64,000 nt of DNA from Rhodoplanes serenus (lineage in GTDB: Bacteria; Pseudomonadota; Alphaproteobacteria; Rhizobiales; Xanthobacteraceae), in contig WNKV01000003.1 in the NCBI GenBank assembly GCA_009720755.1, positions 124,001-188,000 of the forward strand, given 5' to 3'. The position numbers and the translations under genes were made by a program. The notes beneath the pieces were generated by a model. It was not told where the DNA came from, ran no database searches, and worked only from the letters and a program-made list of their open reading frames with translations. Numbering within the stretch: position 1 is the stretch's first letter; each line of letters starts with the position of its first letter. This document shows, piece after piece, positions 29,517 to 38,316 of this stretch.

Positions 29517-30665
29517 TCAGGCTCCCAGGGCTCGGACGGGATCGATGTCGAGGGTGGGGCGCGCGCCGCCGCCGACGTCGGCGCCGGCGTGGCGCTGCGG
29601 CGCTCCGAGGTCGGCGATCAGGCGTTCCAGCTCCGCAGCGCGGTGCGCCGAGGTGTGGCTCGCGAGCACGCGGGCGCGGGCGGCGGCACCCAGGCGGATC
29701 AGGGCGGCGTCGTCGCGGTCGAGTGCCGCTTCGACGTCGCTCTCGTCGCGTGCGATCAGGATCTCCTCGCCGGGCGTGAAGAAGGCATCGAGCCCATCCC
29801 AGGCATCGGTGACGATGGCGGCCCCGCAGGCGGCGGCCTCGAACAGACGGCCGGAGGGGCACCACCCCATCTCGGCCATGGCGCGGCGGGTGATGTTGAG
29901 GGTGAGGCGCGACGACGAGAAGAAGGCCGGGTGCTCGGCCGGCGGCAGATGACGGACGAACCAGATGTTGTCACCCCACGGGAAGCCGTGCGGATATTGG
30001 GCGCCGCCGATCAGGAACCGCTGCTCGGGTCGACGCGCCGCCGGCCGCACCAGCAGGGCTTCGAGCGCGGGCTGGCGGTCGGCCGCCCAGGTGCCCAGAT
30101 AGGAGAGATCGGCGCGATAGTGCGGCACCGGCTCGACCGGGCGATGCACGCGCGGATCGACATGGCCATAGAGCGGCGCGGTGCGTCGTGCGCCGAGCCG
30201 CCGGCGCAGCTCGTCGAGGGCGTGGCCGCCCGTGTAGCTCAGCACCAGATCGAAGCCCGAGAGGCCGTCGGCCGGCAGATACGGTACGGCGCTGCCGTCG
30301 CGCAGGCTCGCCAGCGTCACCGGCGTGTCGAGATCGTAGTACAGCTTGACGGGACGGCCGGCGTCGAGGACGAGATCGGTCGCCTCCGGCCCGTCCGGAC
30401 AATACGAGGTGACGATCGCCACGTCGGCATCGGCGAGATCGCGCCGCGCCCGCATCCGCACCGCTGCGAAATCGTCATACAGCACCAGCTCGCCGTTGGG
30501 CAGCGAGTCGATATCGCGATTCATCGCGTAGTACGGCACGTCCCGCTCATAGAAGACGACGGTGTGGCCGCGCTGCGCCAACGCGCCGATCAGCCCGCGC
30601 CACAGGGTGGCATGGCCATTGCCCCACGAGGACGATACGGTGAGGCCGAAGATCACCAGCTTCAT
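29517..30665 (-). CDS. CgeB-like glycosyltransferase (4)
   Basis: 382 residues. Near-paralogue of the enzyme at 14550-15665: GLTVSSSWGNGHATLWRGL at the N-terminus, YYDLDTPVTLASL, SGRLFEAAACGAAIVTDAWDG and FFTPGEEILIARDE at the C-terminal donor site. The two copies lie at opposite ends of the cluster, so they probably recognise different acceptors. The start overlaps the phosphatase stop by 4 nt. Confidence 0.87.
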   Translation of the reverse strand: MKLVIFGLTVSSSWGNGHATLWRGLIGALAQRGHTVVFYERDVPYYAMNRDIDSLPNGELVLYDDFAAVRMRARRDLADADVAIVTSYCPDGPEATDLVLDAGRPVKLYYDLDTPVTLASLRDGSAVPYLPADGLSGFDLVLSYTGGHALDELRRRLGARRTAPLYGHVDPRVHRPVEPVPHYRADLSYLGTWAADRQPALEALLVRPAARRPEQRFLIGGAQYPHGFPWGDNIWFVRHLPPAEHPAFFSSSRLTLNITRRAMAEMGWCPSGRLFEAAACGAAIVTDAWDGLDAFFTPGEEILIARDESDVEAALDRDDAALIRLGAAARARVLASHTSAHRAAELERLIADLGAPQRHAGADVGGGARPTLDIDPVRALGA

Positions 30666-31315
30666 GCCGTCACCCGCTCGGCGGGCGCGACGGTCTCGTC
30701 CAGCGCGGTGGTCTCGTCGAGCGCGAGGGTCTCGTTGAGAGACAGGACCTTGGCGCCCCACGATCCGACCACCAGGATGCTGACGCCGGCCGGGCCGATC
30801 TCGAAGCGATCGTAGGAATCGAGCGGCAGGCCGAGATAGTGCAGTAGCGCCGCGCGGATGACGTCGCCATGGCTGACCACGGCGATGCGGCCCCCGGGAT
30901 GGAGGCGCGCGAGCCCATCGAGCAGGCGGACGACGCGCGCCTGGACGCTCCGCATGCTTTCTCCGCCTGGCGGCTGCGCCTCGGCACGCCGCTCGTTCCA
31001 GGCCCGCCAGGCGGGATCGCCGGCCAGCTCGTCGAAGCTGCGCCCGGTCCACGCGCCGAAATCGATCTCGTCGAGATCGAGCGACAGCACGACGGGCGCA
31101 CCGCTCGCGGCGGCGATCGGGCCGGCGGTCTCGCGGGCGCGCTCGCGCGGGCTGACGTGAACGGCGGTCAGACGCTCGCCGGCCAGCCGCAGCGCCACCC
31201 GCTCGGCCTGACGACGGCCCTGGGCCGACAGGCCGACGCCCGGCGTGCGCCCGACCAGCACCCGGTCGAGGAGGCCGTGAGCGGCATGGCGCACCAGGAA
31301 GAACGTCGTGGTCAT
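30662..31315 (-). CDS. histidine phosphatase family protein
   Basis: 217 residues. The phosphoglycerate-mutase-like catalytic motif LVRHAAHG has the usual RHG changed to RHA; His10 is the nucleophile. ETAGPIAAASG, the acidic PPGGESMRSV and the second catalytic histidine in VVSHGDVIRAAL complete the active site. VGRTPGVGLSAQGRRQA recalls an actinobacterial phosphatase subgroup (MSMEG_4193-like). The last 30 residues contain repeats of the form LDETxA. Directly after inositol-3-phosphate synthase, a role in dephosphorylating inositol phosphate or a glycosyl-inositol phosphate is plausible. Confidence 0.88.
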   Translation of the reverse strand: MTTTFFLVRHAAHGLLDRVLVGRTPGVGLSAQGRRQAERVALRLAGERLTAVHVSPRERARETAGPIAAASGAPVVLSLDLDEIDFGAWTGRSFDELAGDPAWRAWNERRAEAQPPGGESMRSVQARVVRLLDGLARLHPGGRIAVVSHGDVIRAALLHYLGLPLDSYDRFEIGPAGVSILVVGSWGAKVLSLNETLALDETTALDETVAPAERVTA

Positions 31316-31329
31316 GAGCGAGCGGATGA

Positions 31330-32421
31330 TCAATCCTCGCCGGCGATGAAGCGGTCGAGACGATTGCGGGCCTCGTGGTCGGTGAACTGGACGGGCGGCG
31401 ATTTCATGAAGTAGCTGGACGGCGCCTCCAGGGCGCCACCGATCCCGCGGTCGAGAGCGAGCTTGGCGCAGCGCACCGCGTCGATCACGACGCCGGCCGA
31501 GTTGGGTGAATCCCACACCTCCAGCTTCAGCTCGACATTGAGCGCCGTGCCGCCGAAGCCGACCCCCTCCATGCGGATGTGAGCGAACTTGCGGTCTTCC
31601 AGCCACGCGACATGGTCGCTCGGCCCGATATGGATGTCCTCGGGGGCCATCGGCACGTCGAGCTGGCTCGTCACGGCGCGCGTCTTGGAGATCTTCTTGG
31701 AGTCGAGGCGCTCGCGCTCCAGCATGTTCTTGAAGTCGGCATTGCCGCCAAAGTTGAGCTGATAGGTGCGGGCGAGCCGCACGCCCCGCTCGCCGAACAG
31801 GTTGGCGAGCACGCGGTGCACGATGGTGGCGCCCACCTGGCTCTTGACGTCGTCGCCGATCAGCGGCACGCCACGCGCCGCGAAGCGACGCCGCCAGTTG
31901 TCGTTGGAGGCGATGAACACCGGGATGCAGTTGACGAAGGCGCAGCCGGCATCGAGCGCCTGCGCGGCGTAGAACTCGGTCGCCTGCTGGGAGCCGACCG
32001 GCAGGTAGGAGACCAGCACGTCGGTGCGGCTCTGCTTCAGCACGGCGCCGATATCGGCTTCCGGCTCGGGCGAGTCCGGCACGTCGTCCGTCAGCCAACG
32101 GCCGATGCCGTCGAGGGTGCGGCCGCGCATCACGGTGACGCCGAGCGGCGCCACTTCGGCGAACCGGCAGGTATTGTTCGGGCGCATATGGATCGCCTCG
32201 GCGACGTCGCGACCGACTTTGCCGGCATGGATATCGAAGGCGGCCGACACCTCGACGTCACCGATCCGGTAGCCGCCGAGCTCGGGATGCATGAGGCCGG
32301 CGATCGGCTCGTTGCCGGAGGCGTCGCGGTAATGGGAGAGGCCCTGCACGAAGGCGGATGCACAGTTGCCGACACCGACGAGGCCGACGCGAACTTTGCG
32401 GGAGGACGCGGGACAAGTCAT
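31330..32421 (-). CDS. ino1: inositol-3-phosphate synthase
   Basis: Converts glucose-6-phosphate to 1L-myo-inositol-3-phosphate, NAD-dependent, cytosolic. 363 residues from the ATG at 32421. Motifs: [15 protein letters not shown] (NAD), [66 protein letters not shown] and [14 protein letters not shown]. These are those of the compact actinobacterial/archaeal type. It defines the cluster as inositol-linked. 14 bases separate it from the histidine phosphatase, so the two are probably co-transcribed. This enzyme is scattered and often clustered with secondary pathways in Alphaproteobacteria. Confidence 0.95.
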   Translation of the reverse strand: MTCPASSRKVRVGLVGVGNCASAFVQGLSHYRDASGNEPIAGLMHPELGGYRIGDVEVSAAFDIHAGKVGRDVAEAIHMRPNNTCRFAEVAPLGVTVMRGRTLDGIGRWLTDDVPDSPEPEADIGAVLKQSRTDVLVSYLPVGSQQATEFYAAQALDAGCAFVNCIPVFIASNDNWRRRFAARGVPLIGDDVKSQVGATIVHRVLANLFGERGVRLARTYQLNFGGNADFKNMLERERLDSKKISKTRAVTSQLDVPMAPEDIHIGPSDHVAWLEDRKFAHIRMEGVGFGGTALNVELKLEVWDSPNSAGVVIDAVRCAKLALDRGIGGALEAPSSYFMKSPPVQFTDHEARNRLDRFIAGED

Positions 32422-32589
32422 CGGATGGTCCGGGGTCGGGAGGTCCGGGGCATGGTGTCGTCCGCTGGATGGCTGCGATACGGCGCGAAGCCTGTGTACG
32501 GTTCGCCAACGCCGGCCTGGATTGTTGGTTCCCGGAGTCGTGAGACCCACCATGGCCGCGAAGATGATGAAACATCTTCATCTTCTTCT

Positions 32590-33555
32590 TCATTGCTGCG
32601 AAGTCGGCGAGGTGCCGACGGGTCGCATCAGCATGGCTTCGAGTGTCGCCAATGCGTCGGTCCAGCCGCCGCCGGGCGGCACCCGCACCAGCCGCATGGT
32701 CGGATACCAGGGTGTGTCGGTGCGGTGTCGCATCCAGCGCCAATCGCTGTCCTGGGACAGCAGTGTGATGCAGGGTCGCCCGAGCGCGCCGGCGAGATGC
32801 GCCGCCATGGTGTCGACCGACACCACGAGATCGAGGCCGGCCATGCGGGCGGCCGTCTCGGTCACGTCGTCACTGCCGATGTCGTCCGCCACGAGAGTGC
32901 GGCGCTCGTCGTCGGGCAGGCCGCGCTGGAGCACGAGGGGCGTGATGCCGGCGCGGGCGAGACGCACGAACAGCCGCGCCATCAGCGGCGTCGGCACCGA
33001 GCGGTCCGGGTTCCAGCCGCCGGCCCGCCAGACGAAGCCGACGCGCCGCGTCGCGTCGTCATGCGGCCCGCCATGGGGCAGTGAGGCAGGCCGTGGCGCC
33101 GCCAGGTACGGCACCGGACCGAGCCGCTCGGGCGTCACTCGCAGCGCATGGGCGAGTTCCATGATCTCGATGTCGACGTCGTAATCCACCTCCGGCGTGC
33201 CGTCGTGCAGCGGCAGCACGGCATCGACCCCCTCGGCACCGGCGACGAGCGGCGCCAGAGCGGGCTGCACCCAGACCGTGACATGGGCCGCGATGCGACG
33301 CAGCGGCGCCGCGAAGCGGATGAACTGCAAGGTGTCGCCGAGGCCGTGGTAGCAGCGGACCAGCACGCGGCGTCCGGCCAGCGGTTCACCCGTCCACACG
33401 TATTGAAGATGGCGCGGCCAGTGCCAGCACGGCTCGCGGCGAGCGCGATGCTCCGCCACCACCGCGTCGCTGATCGCCCAGGCGGCGGCGAAGTCGCCAC
33501 GCCGCATGGCCGCCATCCAGGGGTCGCGATCGTCATGACAGGACAGCGCCTCCAT
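32590..33555 (-). CDS. GT9/heptosyltransferase-like glycosyltransferase
   Basis: 321 residues from the ATG at 33555 with a good GAGGAG ribosome-binding site (5-nt spacing); a further ATG lies at 33585. GHWPRHLQY-like N-terminal segment, RVLVRCYHGLGDTLQFIRF (first GT9 motif) and DLVVSVDTMAAHLAGALGRPCITLL (second motif, with Asp and His of the donor site) match the glycosyltransferase-9 tail found in many TPR-GT9 proteins; no TPR repeats are seen here. Probably the first gene of the sugar cluster, 168 bases upstream of ino1. Confidence 0.8.
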   Translation of the reverse strand: MEALSCHDDRDPWMAAMRRGDFAAAWAISDAVVAEHRARREPCWHWPRHLQYVWTGEPLAGRRVLVRCYHGLGDTLQFIRFAAPLRRIAAHVTVWVQPALAPLVAGAEGVDAVLPLHDGTPEVDYDVDIEIMELAHALRVTPERLGPVPYLAAPRPASLPHGGPHDDATRRVGFVWRAGGWNPDRSVPTPLMARLFVRLARAGITPLVLQRGLPDDERRTLVADDIGSDDVTETAARMAGLDLVVSVDTMAAHLAGALGRPCITLLSQDSDWRWMRHRTDTPWYPTMRLVRVPPGGGWTDALATLEAMLMRPVGTSPTSQQ

Positions 33556-33669
33556 GGCGGCTCCTCGCTCGTCGCAGCATTGCATCGTCGGGCGTGGAAC
33601 ACACGAGCGCGGCCGACGGTTTCGCAAGCGACGGCGCGGATGCGCCGAACTCGTTTCAGGAGTACTCCG

Positions 33670-33951
33670 ATGTCTCAGGGCAAGGTGACGACCGACCATA
33701 CGGCGATCCGCCGCTGGGCGGAGCAGCGCGGCGGGCATCCCGCAACCGTGAAGGGGACTGAAAGCGGCGGCGAGCATGCCGGCATCCTGCGGCTCGACTT
33801 CGAGCCCAAGGAGGACAAGCTCGATCCGCTGAGCTGGGAGGAGTTCTTCGACAAGTTCGAGGAGGCGGAGCTCGCCTTCCTGCATCAGGACAAGACGGCC
33901 GACGGCAAGGTCTCGCGCTTCCACAAGTTCGTCAGCCGGTCCGGCACATGA
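33670..33951 (+). CDS. conserved small protein (often mislabelled branching enzyme)
   Basis: 93 residues: VTTDHTAIRRWAEQRGGHPATV, ILRLDFEP, LSWEEFFDKFEEAELAFLHQ. This is a widespread small bacterial family that databases often mislabel as 1,4-alpha-glucan branching enzyme, although it has no GH13 features. An AGGAG ribosome-binding site lies upstream. The ATG of the next gene overlaps its stop (ATGA), so the two are coupled. Function unknown. Confidence 0.8.
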   Translation: MSQGKVTTDHTAIRRWAEQRGGHPATVKGTESGGEHAGILRLDFEPKEDKLDPLSWEEFFDKFEEAELAFLHQDKTADGKVSRFHKFVSRSGT

Positions 33952-34277
33952 ACGAGGCGGCGCTGCACGACCGGCTGGCGGCCGCCTACAACCTGATCGG
34001 AGCGGCACTGCGAGGCGGCCGGCCGGATTTCATCCGACTGACGGACGAACTGGCGGTGCTGTTCGATCCCAAGGGTCCGTTCAACACCCCGACCGGCAAC
34101 CTCGCGCTGCCGCCCGAGATCGGCCGTGCCGTCGTCGACATCCGCCAGGTGATGGAGCGGTTCCGCGATGCGAGCGCCGAGTCCGGGGAGGACGCGGTGC
34201 GCGAGATCTGGGCGGTGCTGAGCCGGCCCGCCGTGGTGGCGGCGCTGAAGGATCGCGAGGCGTTCAAGCCGGGCTGA
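33948..34277 (+). CDS. hypothetical protein coupled to upstream gene
   Basis: 109 residues, largely helical, no membrane segments and no cysteines. Notable segments are NLIGAALRGGRPDFIRLTDE and GNLALPPEIGRAVVDIRQVMERF. I do not recognise the family. The 4-nt overlap with the upstream gene suggests the two act together. Confidence 0.65.
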   Translation: MNEAALHDRLAAAYNLIGAALRGGRPDFIRLTDELAVLFDPKGPFNTPTGNLALPPEIGRAVVDIRQVMERFRDASAESGEDAVREIWAVLSRPAVVAALKDREAFKPG

Positions 34278-34390
34278 CCGGCAGCGGGTCGCCGCCCGGG
34301 CTGGCGCCGCCGGTCGCCGAGCAGCGGCGGTGCCCGTTCGCTTCGATCGGGCCGCCGCGCGCCGTCATACAAATGCAGGCCGCCTCACAT

Positions 34391-37300
34391 TCAGTCCGCC
34401 GTGTGGCCGCGCAGGTCGAGCCGGCGCAGCGCGCGGTCGATCCACAGCTTGGTCAGCTTCTCCTGGGTGCCGTTCTGCGACAGCCGGCCGCGCAGGTTGG
34501 CGAAGTCGACGTGATCGAGCTCCTGGTCCTGGTTGGCGCAGGAGAACACGATGGTCTCGGTGCCGGTCGCCGGGTCCTTGTGGACCTGGAGGCACTGGGC
34601 GCAGATCTCCTTCATCATGCACTGCATCGGCGAGTTGATGGAGCCGATCGCCTTGTGGCCGGGCTTGAGATGCGCCGCCAGCATGCCGTGGCGGGCGCGG
34701 GCGACCGCCGCCATCATGCCGTCGGAGCCGATGGCGACGACACGGTCGACGTCGCCGAGATCGATCGGCCGATCGCCGAGCGCGCCGGTCGCGTAGGCTT
34801 CGAGCGCCGCCACCATATTGCCGACGAACGCCTTGTCCTGCGGCCGCTCGGGCGTGAAGCCGGGCGCCTCGTCGCAGCACCACACGATGGCGTCGGAGGC
34901 GCGCTCGATCTCGGCCACCTTGTAGCGGTCGCGCATCTGCTTGTAGCCGGCGAAGTAGAGCACCTTGCCGCCGCGGGCCCGCGCGGCCTCGCCGATCGAG
35001 AACAGCACCGCGTTGCCGAGGCCGCCGCCGATCAGCAGCACGGTCTCGCCCGGCTCGATCTCGGTCGGGGCGCCGGTCGGCCCCATCAGGATGACGGGCT
35101 CGCCGGGACGCAGCGTGGCGCACAGGTCGGACGAGCCGCCCATCTCCAGCACGATGGTGGCGAGCAGGCCGGCGTCGCGGTCGACCCAGGCGCCGGTCAG
35201 CGCTAGGCCCTCCATGGCGAGGCTGGTGTCGTCGACCCGCGTCGCAAAGCTCTCGTAGTTCTGGAGCCGGTAGAACTGGCCGGGCTGGAACGCGCGGGCC
35301 GCCGCCGGTGCCTTCACCACCACTTCGACGATGGTCGGGGTGAGACGGTTGACCTGATGGATCACGGCACGCAGATCGTGATCGAGCCCGCCGAACAAGG
35401 CGTCGCGCGGCACCGGCGGGGTGTCGAGCCGGTCGAGCAGGCGGGCCACCACCGGGAAGCCCTGCTTGGCGCTCGCCATCGCCTTCACGACATTGCCGGC
35501 GAAGGACGGATGCAGGTCGCCGAAGAAGCTGACGGCGCGACCGTCGGCCCGCATCTCGGTCAGCACATGGGCGACCGTCGGCTTGGCGATGCGCTCCGGC
35601 GTCACCGTCTCGCCGTCCTCGCTGCGCGCGCGGAAGTACTTGCCGTCCAGCACCATGCTGTCGGGCTCCTCGCGCGCCAGCGTGACGTTGGGCTGGGTGC
35701 CGGCGGCCACCACGATGGTGCGGGCCGGCAGCACAACCTCGCGCTCGCCCTCGACGTCGCCCTGCCGGTCGAGCTTCAGCGCGGCGGCGTGGCCGGCGGC
35801 ATCCAGCACCACCTCGGTGGGGGCGAGACGCTCCGCGAAGCGGATGCCTTCCTCCATCGCCTTGGCGATCTCCTCGTGGTTCAGCGTGTAGCTCGGTGCG
35901 TCGACCATGCGGCGACGATATGCCACCGTGACGCCGCCCCACGACTGCACGAGGGCGGCGAGCCGCGGCGGCCGGTTCTCGCGCGCCGCGGTCTCGCGCT
36001 CGGTGCGGATGGCACGGGCGTGGGCGATGAACTCGTCGGCGATCGCCGCCTCGGCGGGCGTCCAGCCGGCGCGCACCTGGGCCTCGCTGCGCTCGGCCGC
36101 CAGCGCCTCGTAGCGAGCCAGGAACTTCTCCACCTGGAGCGGATAGTAGGCCAGCGCCTCGGTCGCCGTGTCGATCGCCGTCAGGCCGCCGCCGATCACC
36201 ACCACCGGCAGGCGGATCTGGAGATTGGCGATGGAGTCCGGCTTGGCGGCGCCGGTGAGCTGCAACGCCATCAGGAAGTCGGACGCCTGCCGGACTCCGG
36301 GCGCGAGGCCGTTCTTCATCGCCACCACGGTCGGCTTGCCGGCGCCGGTGCACAGGGCGACGTGATCGAAGCCGAGCCCGAACGCCTGTTCGATTCCGAG
36401 GGTGCCGCCGAAGCGGATGCCGCCATACATGCGGAACGCCGCCCGGCGCTCCAGCAGAAGCCGGATCAGCTTGAGGTAGTTCTTGTTCCAGCGCACCGTG
36501 ATGCCGTACTCGGCGACGCCGCCGAAACCGGCCATCACCCGCGTGCCGAGGTTCTCCTCCAGCTCGGCGACATCGCGGATCGGGCGGAACGGCACCCGCG
36601 TGCCCCTGGCGTCGATGCCGGAGAGGTCGGGCGCCAGCGGCTCGATCTTGAGGCCGTCGATGGCGGCGACGCCGTGGCCGTCGTTCATCAGATGATGCGC
36701 GAGGGTGAAGCCCGCCGGCCCGAGGCCGACCACCAGCACGGTGCGGCCGGAGTCGGGCTTCGGCAGCGGCCGGCGCAGGTTCAGCGGGTTCCAACGGGTG
36801 AGCAGCGAATAGATCTCGAAGCCGAAGGGCAGCGCCAGCACGTCCTTGAGGGTGCGTGTCTCGATCTGCGGGATGTCGACCGGCTCCTGCTTCTGATAGA
36901 TGCACGCCTTCATGCAGTCGTTACAGATGCGGTGGCCGGTCGCCGCGCACATCGGGTTGTCGATAGCGACGATCGCCAGGGCGCCGACCGAGTGGCCGCC
37001 GGCCTTGACGAGGTTCATTTCGGAGATGCGCTCTTCCAGCGGGCAGCCGGCGAGCGGCACGCCGAAGTCGTTGCGGCGGAAGCTGCCGGTCTTCTCCTTA
37101 AGGCCGCGGGCGCAGCTGTCCTTGCCCTGGTTGTGGCACCAGATGCAGTAGTTGGCCTGGTCGAGCGCGCCGGAGAGATCCATGCCGGCGTCGGTGAGGG
37201 CGAAGCCCTCGCGGAAGCGCCGGTGATGGTCCGGCAGCTTGAACATGGTGACGCCATCGACGACTTCGGTCTCGACCGGCACGAGCCGCATCGGATCGGT

Positions 37301-37930
37301 CTTGCCGGGCGCCTTGAACAGCACGCTGCCGTGGTGGCGGTGCTGGCCCGCCGCGGTGTGGGATGCCCACGCGGCATAGCGGGCCGCGAGGTCGAGGGCA
37401 TCGGCGTTCTCCGCCTCTTGGTCGAGGCGGGCGGCGACGAACGTGGCAAAGCGCAGATCGTCCCACGGGGCGCCCAGCATCTCCTCGACGGCGCCGAGCA
37501 GGGCGTCGCCGTCGAACGCCGCGGCGGCGGCCGGGCCGTACTTCTTGGCGGCACGGCGCTGCACGAACAGGCGCTTCACGGTGTAGAGCGGGGCCAGGCG
37601 ATCGTGGCGTGCCTGGAGGGCACGCACCTCGGCCCCGATCCCGAACAGCTCGGCGACGAAATCCTCCAGATGCGGGGCGAGGGCCACCAGGAGATCGGAT
37701 TCGTCCTTGGGGGTGAGCGCGTCGGGGGTGGCGCGGGCCGTCATCAGACGATCGTGCAGGGCGATATCGGCCTCGGCGAGCCAGGCCACGAAGGCGGCAT
37801 CGAGCCGGCCGAGCCCCTCGCGCCGGTAGAGGTCCTCGAAGGCGAGGCCGTGGGCCAGGCGGAGCGGGGCGTCGGCTGCGGTGGGCGGGGGGGTGAGCGG
37901 GGTCGCGGCGGTGTCGATCGTTGCACTCAT
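34391..37930 (-). CDS. NfnAB-like fusion: GltD-type FAD oxidoreductase plus PyrK/NfnA-type FAD/2Fe-2S reductase
   Basis: 1,179 residues. Residues 1-250: N-terminal helical domain of unknown role. Residues 255-345 hold many cysteines (262, 265, 273, 296, 328, 336, 339, 343; CIWCHNQGKDSC and CNDCMKAC), probably two Fe-S clusters as in GltD/NfnB. From residue 398 an FAD site (VVGLGPAGF) and a GGGLTAID NAD(P) site make the glutamate-synthase-beta-type reductase. The C-terminal 300 residues are a PyrK/NfnA-type ferredoxin reductase: QPGQFYRLQNY, IGGGLGNA and a [2Fe-2S] site CMMKEICAQC...C (1104, 1110, 1113, 1131). Such paired modules transfer or bifurcate electrons between NAD(P)H and ferredoxin. 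Divergent from the GntR gene. Confidence 0.85.
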   Translation of the reverse strand: MSATIDTAATPLTPPPTAADAPLRLAHGLAFEDLYRREGLGRLDAAFVAWLAEADIALHDRLMTARATPDALTPKDESDLLVALAPHLEDFVAELFGIGAEVRALQARHDRLAPLYTVKRLFVQRRAAKKYGPAAAAAFDGDALLGAVEEMLGAPWDDLRFATFVAARLDQEAENADALDLAARYAAWASHTAAGQHRHHGSVLFKAPGKTDPMRLVPVETEVVDGVTMFKLPDHHRRFREGFALTDAGMDLSGALDQANYCIWCHNQGKDSCARGLKEKTGSFRRNDFGVPLAGCPLEERISEMNLVKAGGHSVGALAIVAIDNPMCAATGHRICNDCMKACIYQKQEPVDIPQIETRTLKDVLALPFGFEIYSLLTRWNPLNLRRPLPKPDSGRTVLVVGLGPAGFTLAHHLMNDGHGVAAIDGLKIEPLAPDLSGIDARGTRVPFRPIRDVAELEENLGTRVMAGFGGVAEYGITVRWNKNYLKLIRLLLERRAAFRMYGGIRFGGTLGIEQAFGLGFDHVALCTGAGKPTVVAMKNGLAPGVRQASDFLMALQLTGAAKPDSIANLQIRLPVVVIGGGLTAIDTATEALAYYPLQVEKFLARYEALAAERSEAQVRAGWTPAEAAIADEFIAHARAIRTERETAARENRPPRLAALVQSWGGVTVAYRRRMVDAPSYTLNHEEIAKAMEEGIRFAERLAPTEVVLDAAGHAAALKLDRQGDVEGEREVVLPARTIVVAAGTQPNVTLAREEPDSMVLDGKYFRARSEDGETVTPERIAKPTVAHVLTEMRADGRAVSFFGDLHPSFAGNVVKAMASAKQGFPVVARLLDRLDTPPVPRDALFGGLDHDLRAVIHQVNRLTPTIVEVVVKAPAAARAFQPGQFYRLQNYESFATRVDDTSLAMEGLALTGAWVDRDAGLLATIVLEMGGSSDLCATLRPGEPVILMGPTGAPTEIEPGETVLLIGGGLGNAVLFSIGEAARARGGKVLYFAGYKQMRDRYKVAEIERASDAIVWCCDEAPGFTPERPQDKAFVGNMVAALEAYATGALGDRPIDLGDVDRVVAIGSDGMMAAVARARHGMLAAHLKPGHKAIGSINSPMQCMMKEICAQCLQVHKDPATGTETIVFSCANQDQELDHVDFANLRGRLSQNGTQEKLTKLWIDRALRRLDLRGHTAD

Positions 37931-37978
37931 GTGGCCGTATCGTCCTGGGCGGGCCGCGCTCCGCGGCCATCGGCAGTG

Positions 37979-38001
37979 TATAGGGAGAGGCCGCGCCTAT
38001 A
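37979..38001. promoter_or_regulatory. inverted repeat upstream of Nfn-like fusion
   Basis: TATAGG-N11-CCTATA, 49 bases upstream of the fusion gene's start on the minus strand. The arms are AT-rich in a GC-rich setting and could combine a -10 element with a regulator site. Confidence 0.35.
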
Positions 38002-38255
38002 GCACACTTTCGCCGGCGGGAGCGTCCGAACCGCATCACCCGCCCGCGGTGGTAATCCTGGATGGTTGGGTCTCTCCCCCCGTGATAGGACTAATAGCGC
38101 GGAAGGAGAATTAGGTGTCTATATGCTCGGCCGAGCAGACGTCCGCGGGCGTTTGCAGCTGGTCTCGGACGCGGGACCCGCCGCCGTTTCGGCGCCACCG
38201 AGCGCGCGTCCGGGCGATATATGCGATGAGGACCGCGCGGTCGAAACGTGCAGAA

Positions 38256-38269
38256 CGTGATCACTCACG
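38256..38269. promoter_or_regulatory. candidate GntR/FadR-family operator
   Basis: Perfect inverted repeat CGTGA-TCAC-TCACG, 47 bases upstream of the preferred GntR start. Palindromes of this size directly upstream of FCD-type regulators are commonly autoregulatory. Consensus comparison was by eye only. Confidence 0.45.
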
Positions 38270-38316
38270 TCGGCACGACTGATTTAGTTCGGCCGCGGGC
38301 CATGCTGGGTCGCCCC

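Larger units (their letters stand above)
37931..38316. other. divergent promoter region, Nfn-like fusion / GntR
   Basis: 386 bases without a supported gene, lying between divergent genes. It carries the inverted repeat at 37979-38001 near the Nfn-like start, a GGAAGGAG stretch near 38100 without a good reading frame behind it, and the CGTGA-N4-TCACG palindrome at 38256-38269 before the GntR gene. Confidence 0.5.

Noticed and set aside
35357-38002. 881-codon open frame antisense to the Nfn-like fusion
   Set aside because: No recognisable motifs; rich in Gly, Ala, Arg, His and Asp as expected for the antisense of a GC-rich gene. The opposite strand has clear FAD and Fe-S motifs.
38066-38260. 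Short frame in the GntR upstream region
   Set aside because: TTG start, no ribosome-binding site at the right distance, no similarity; treated as leader DNA.
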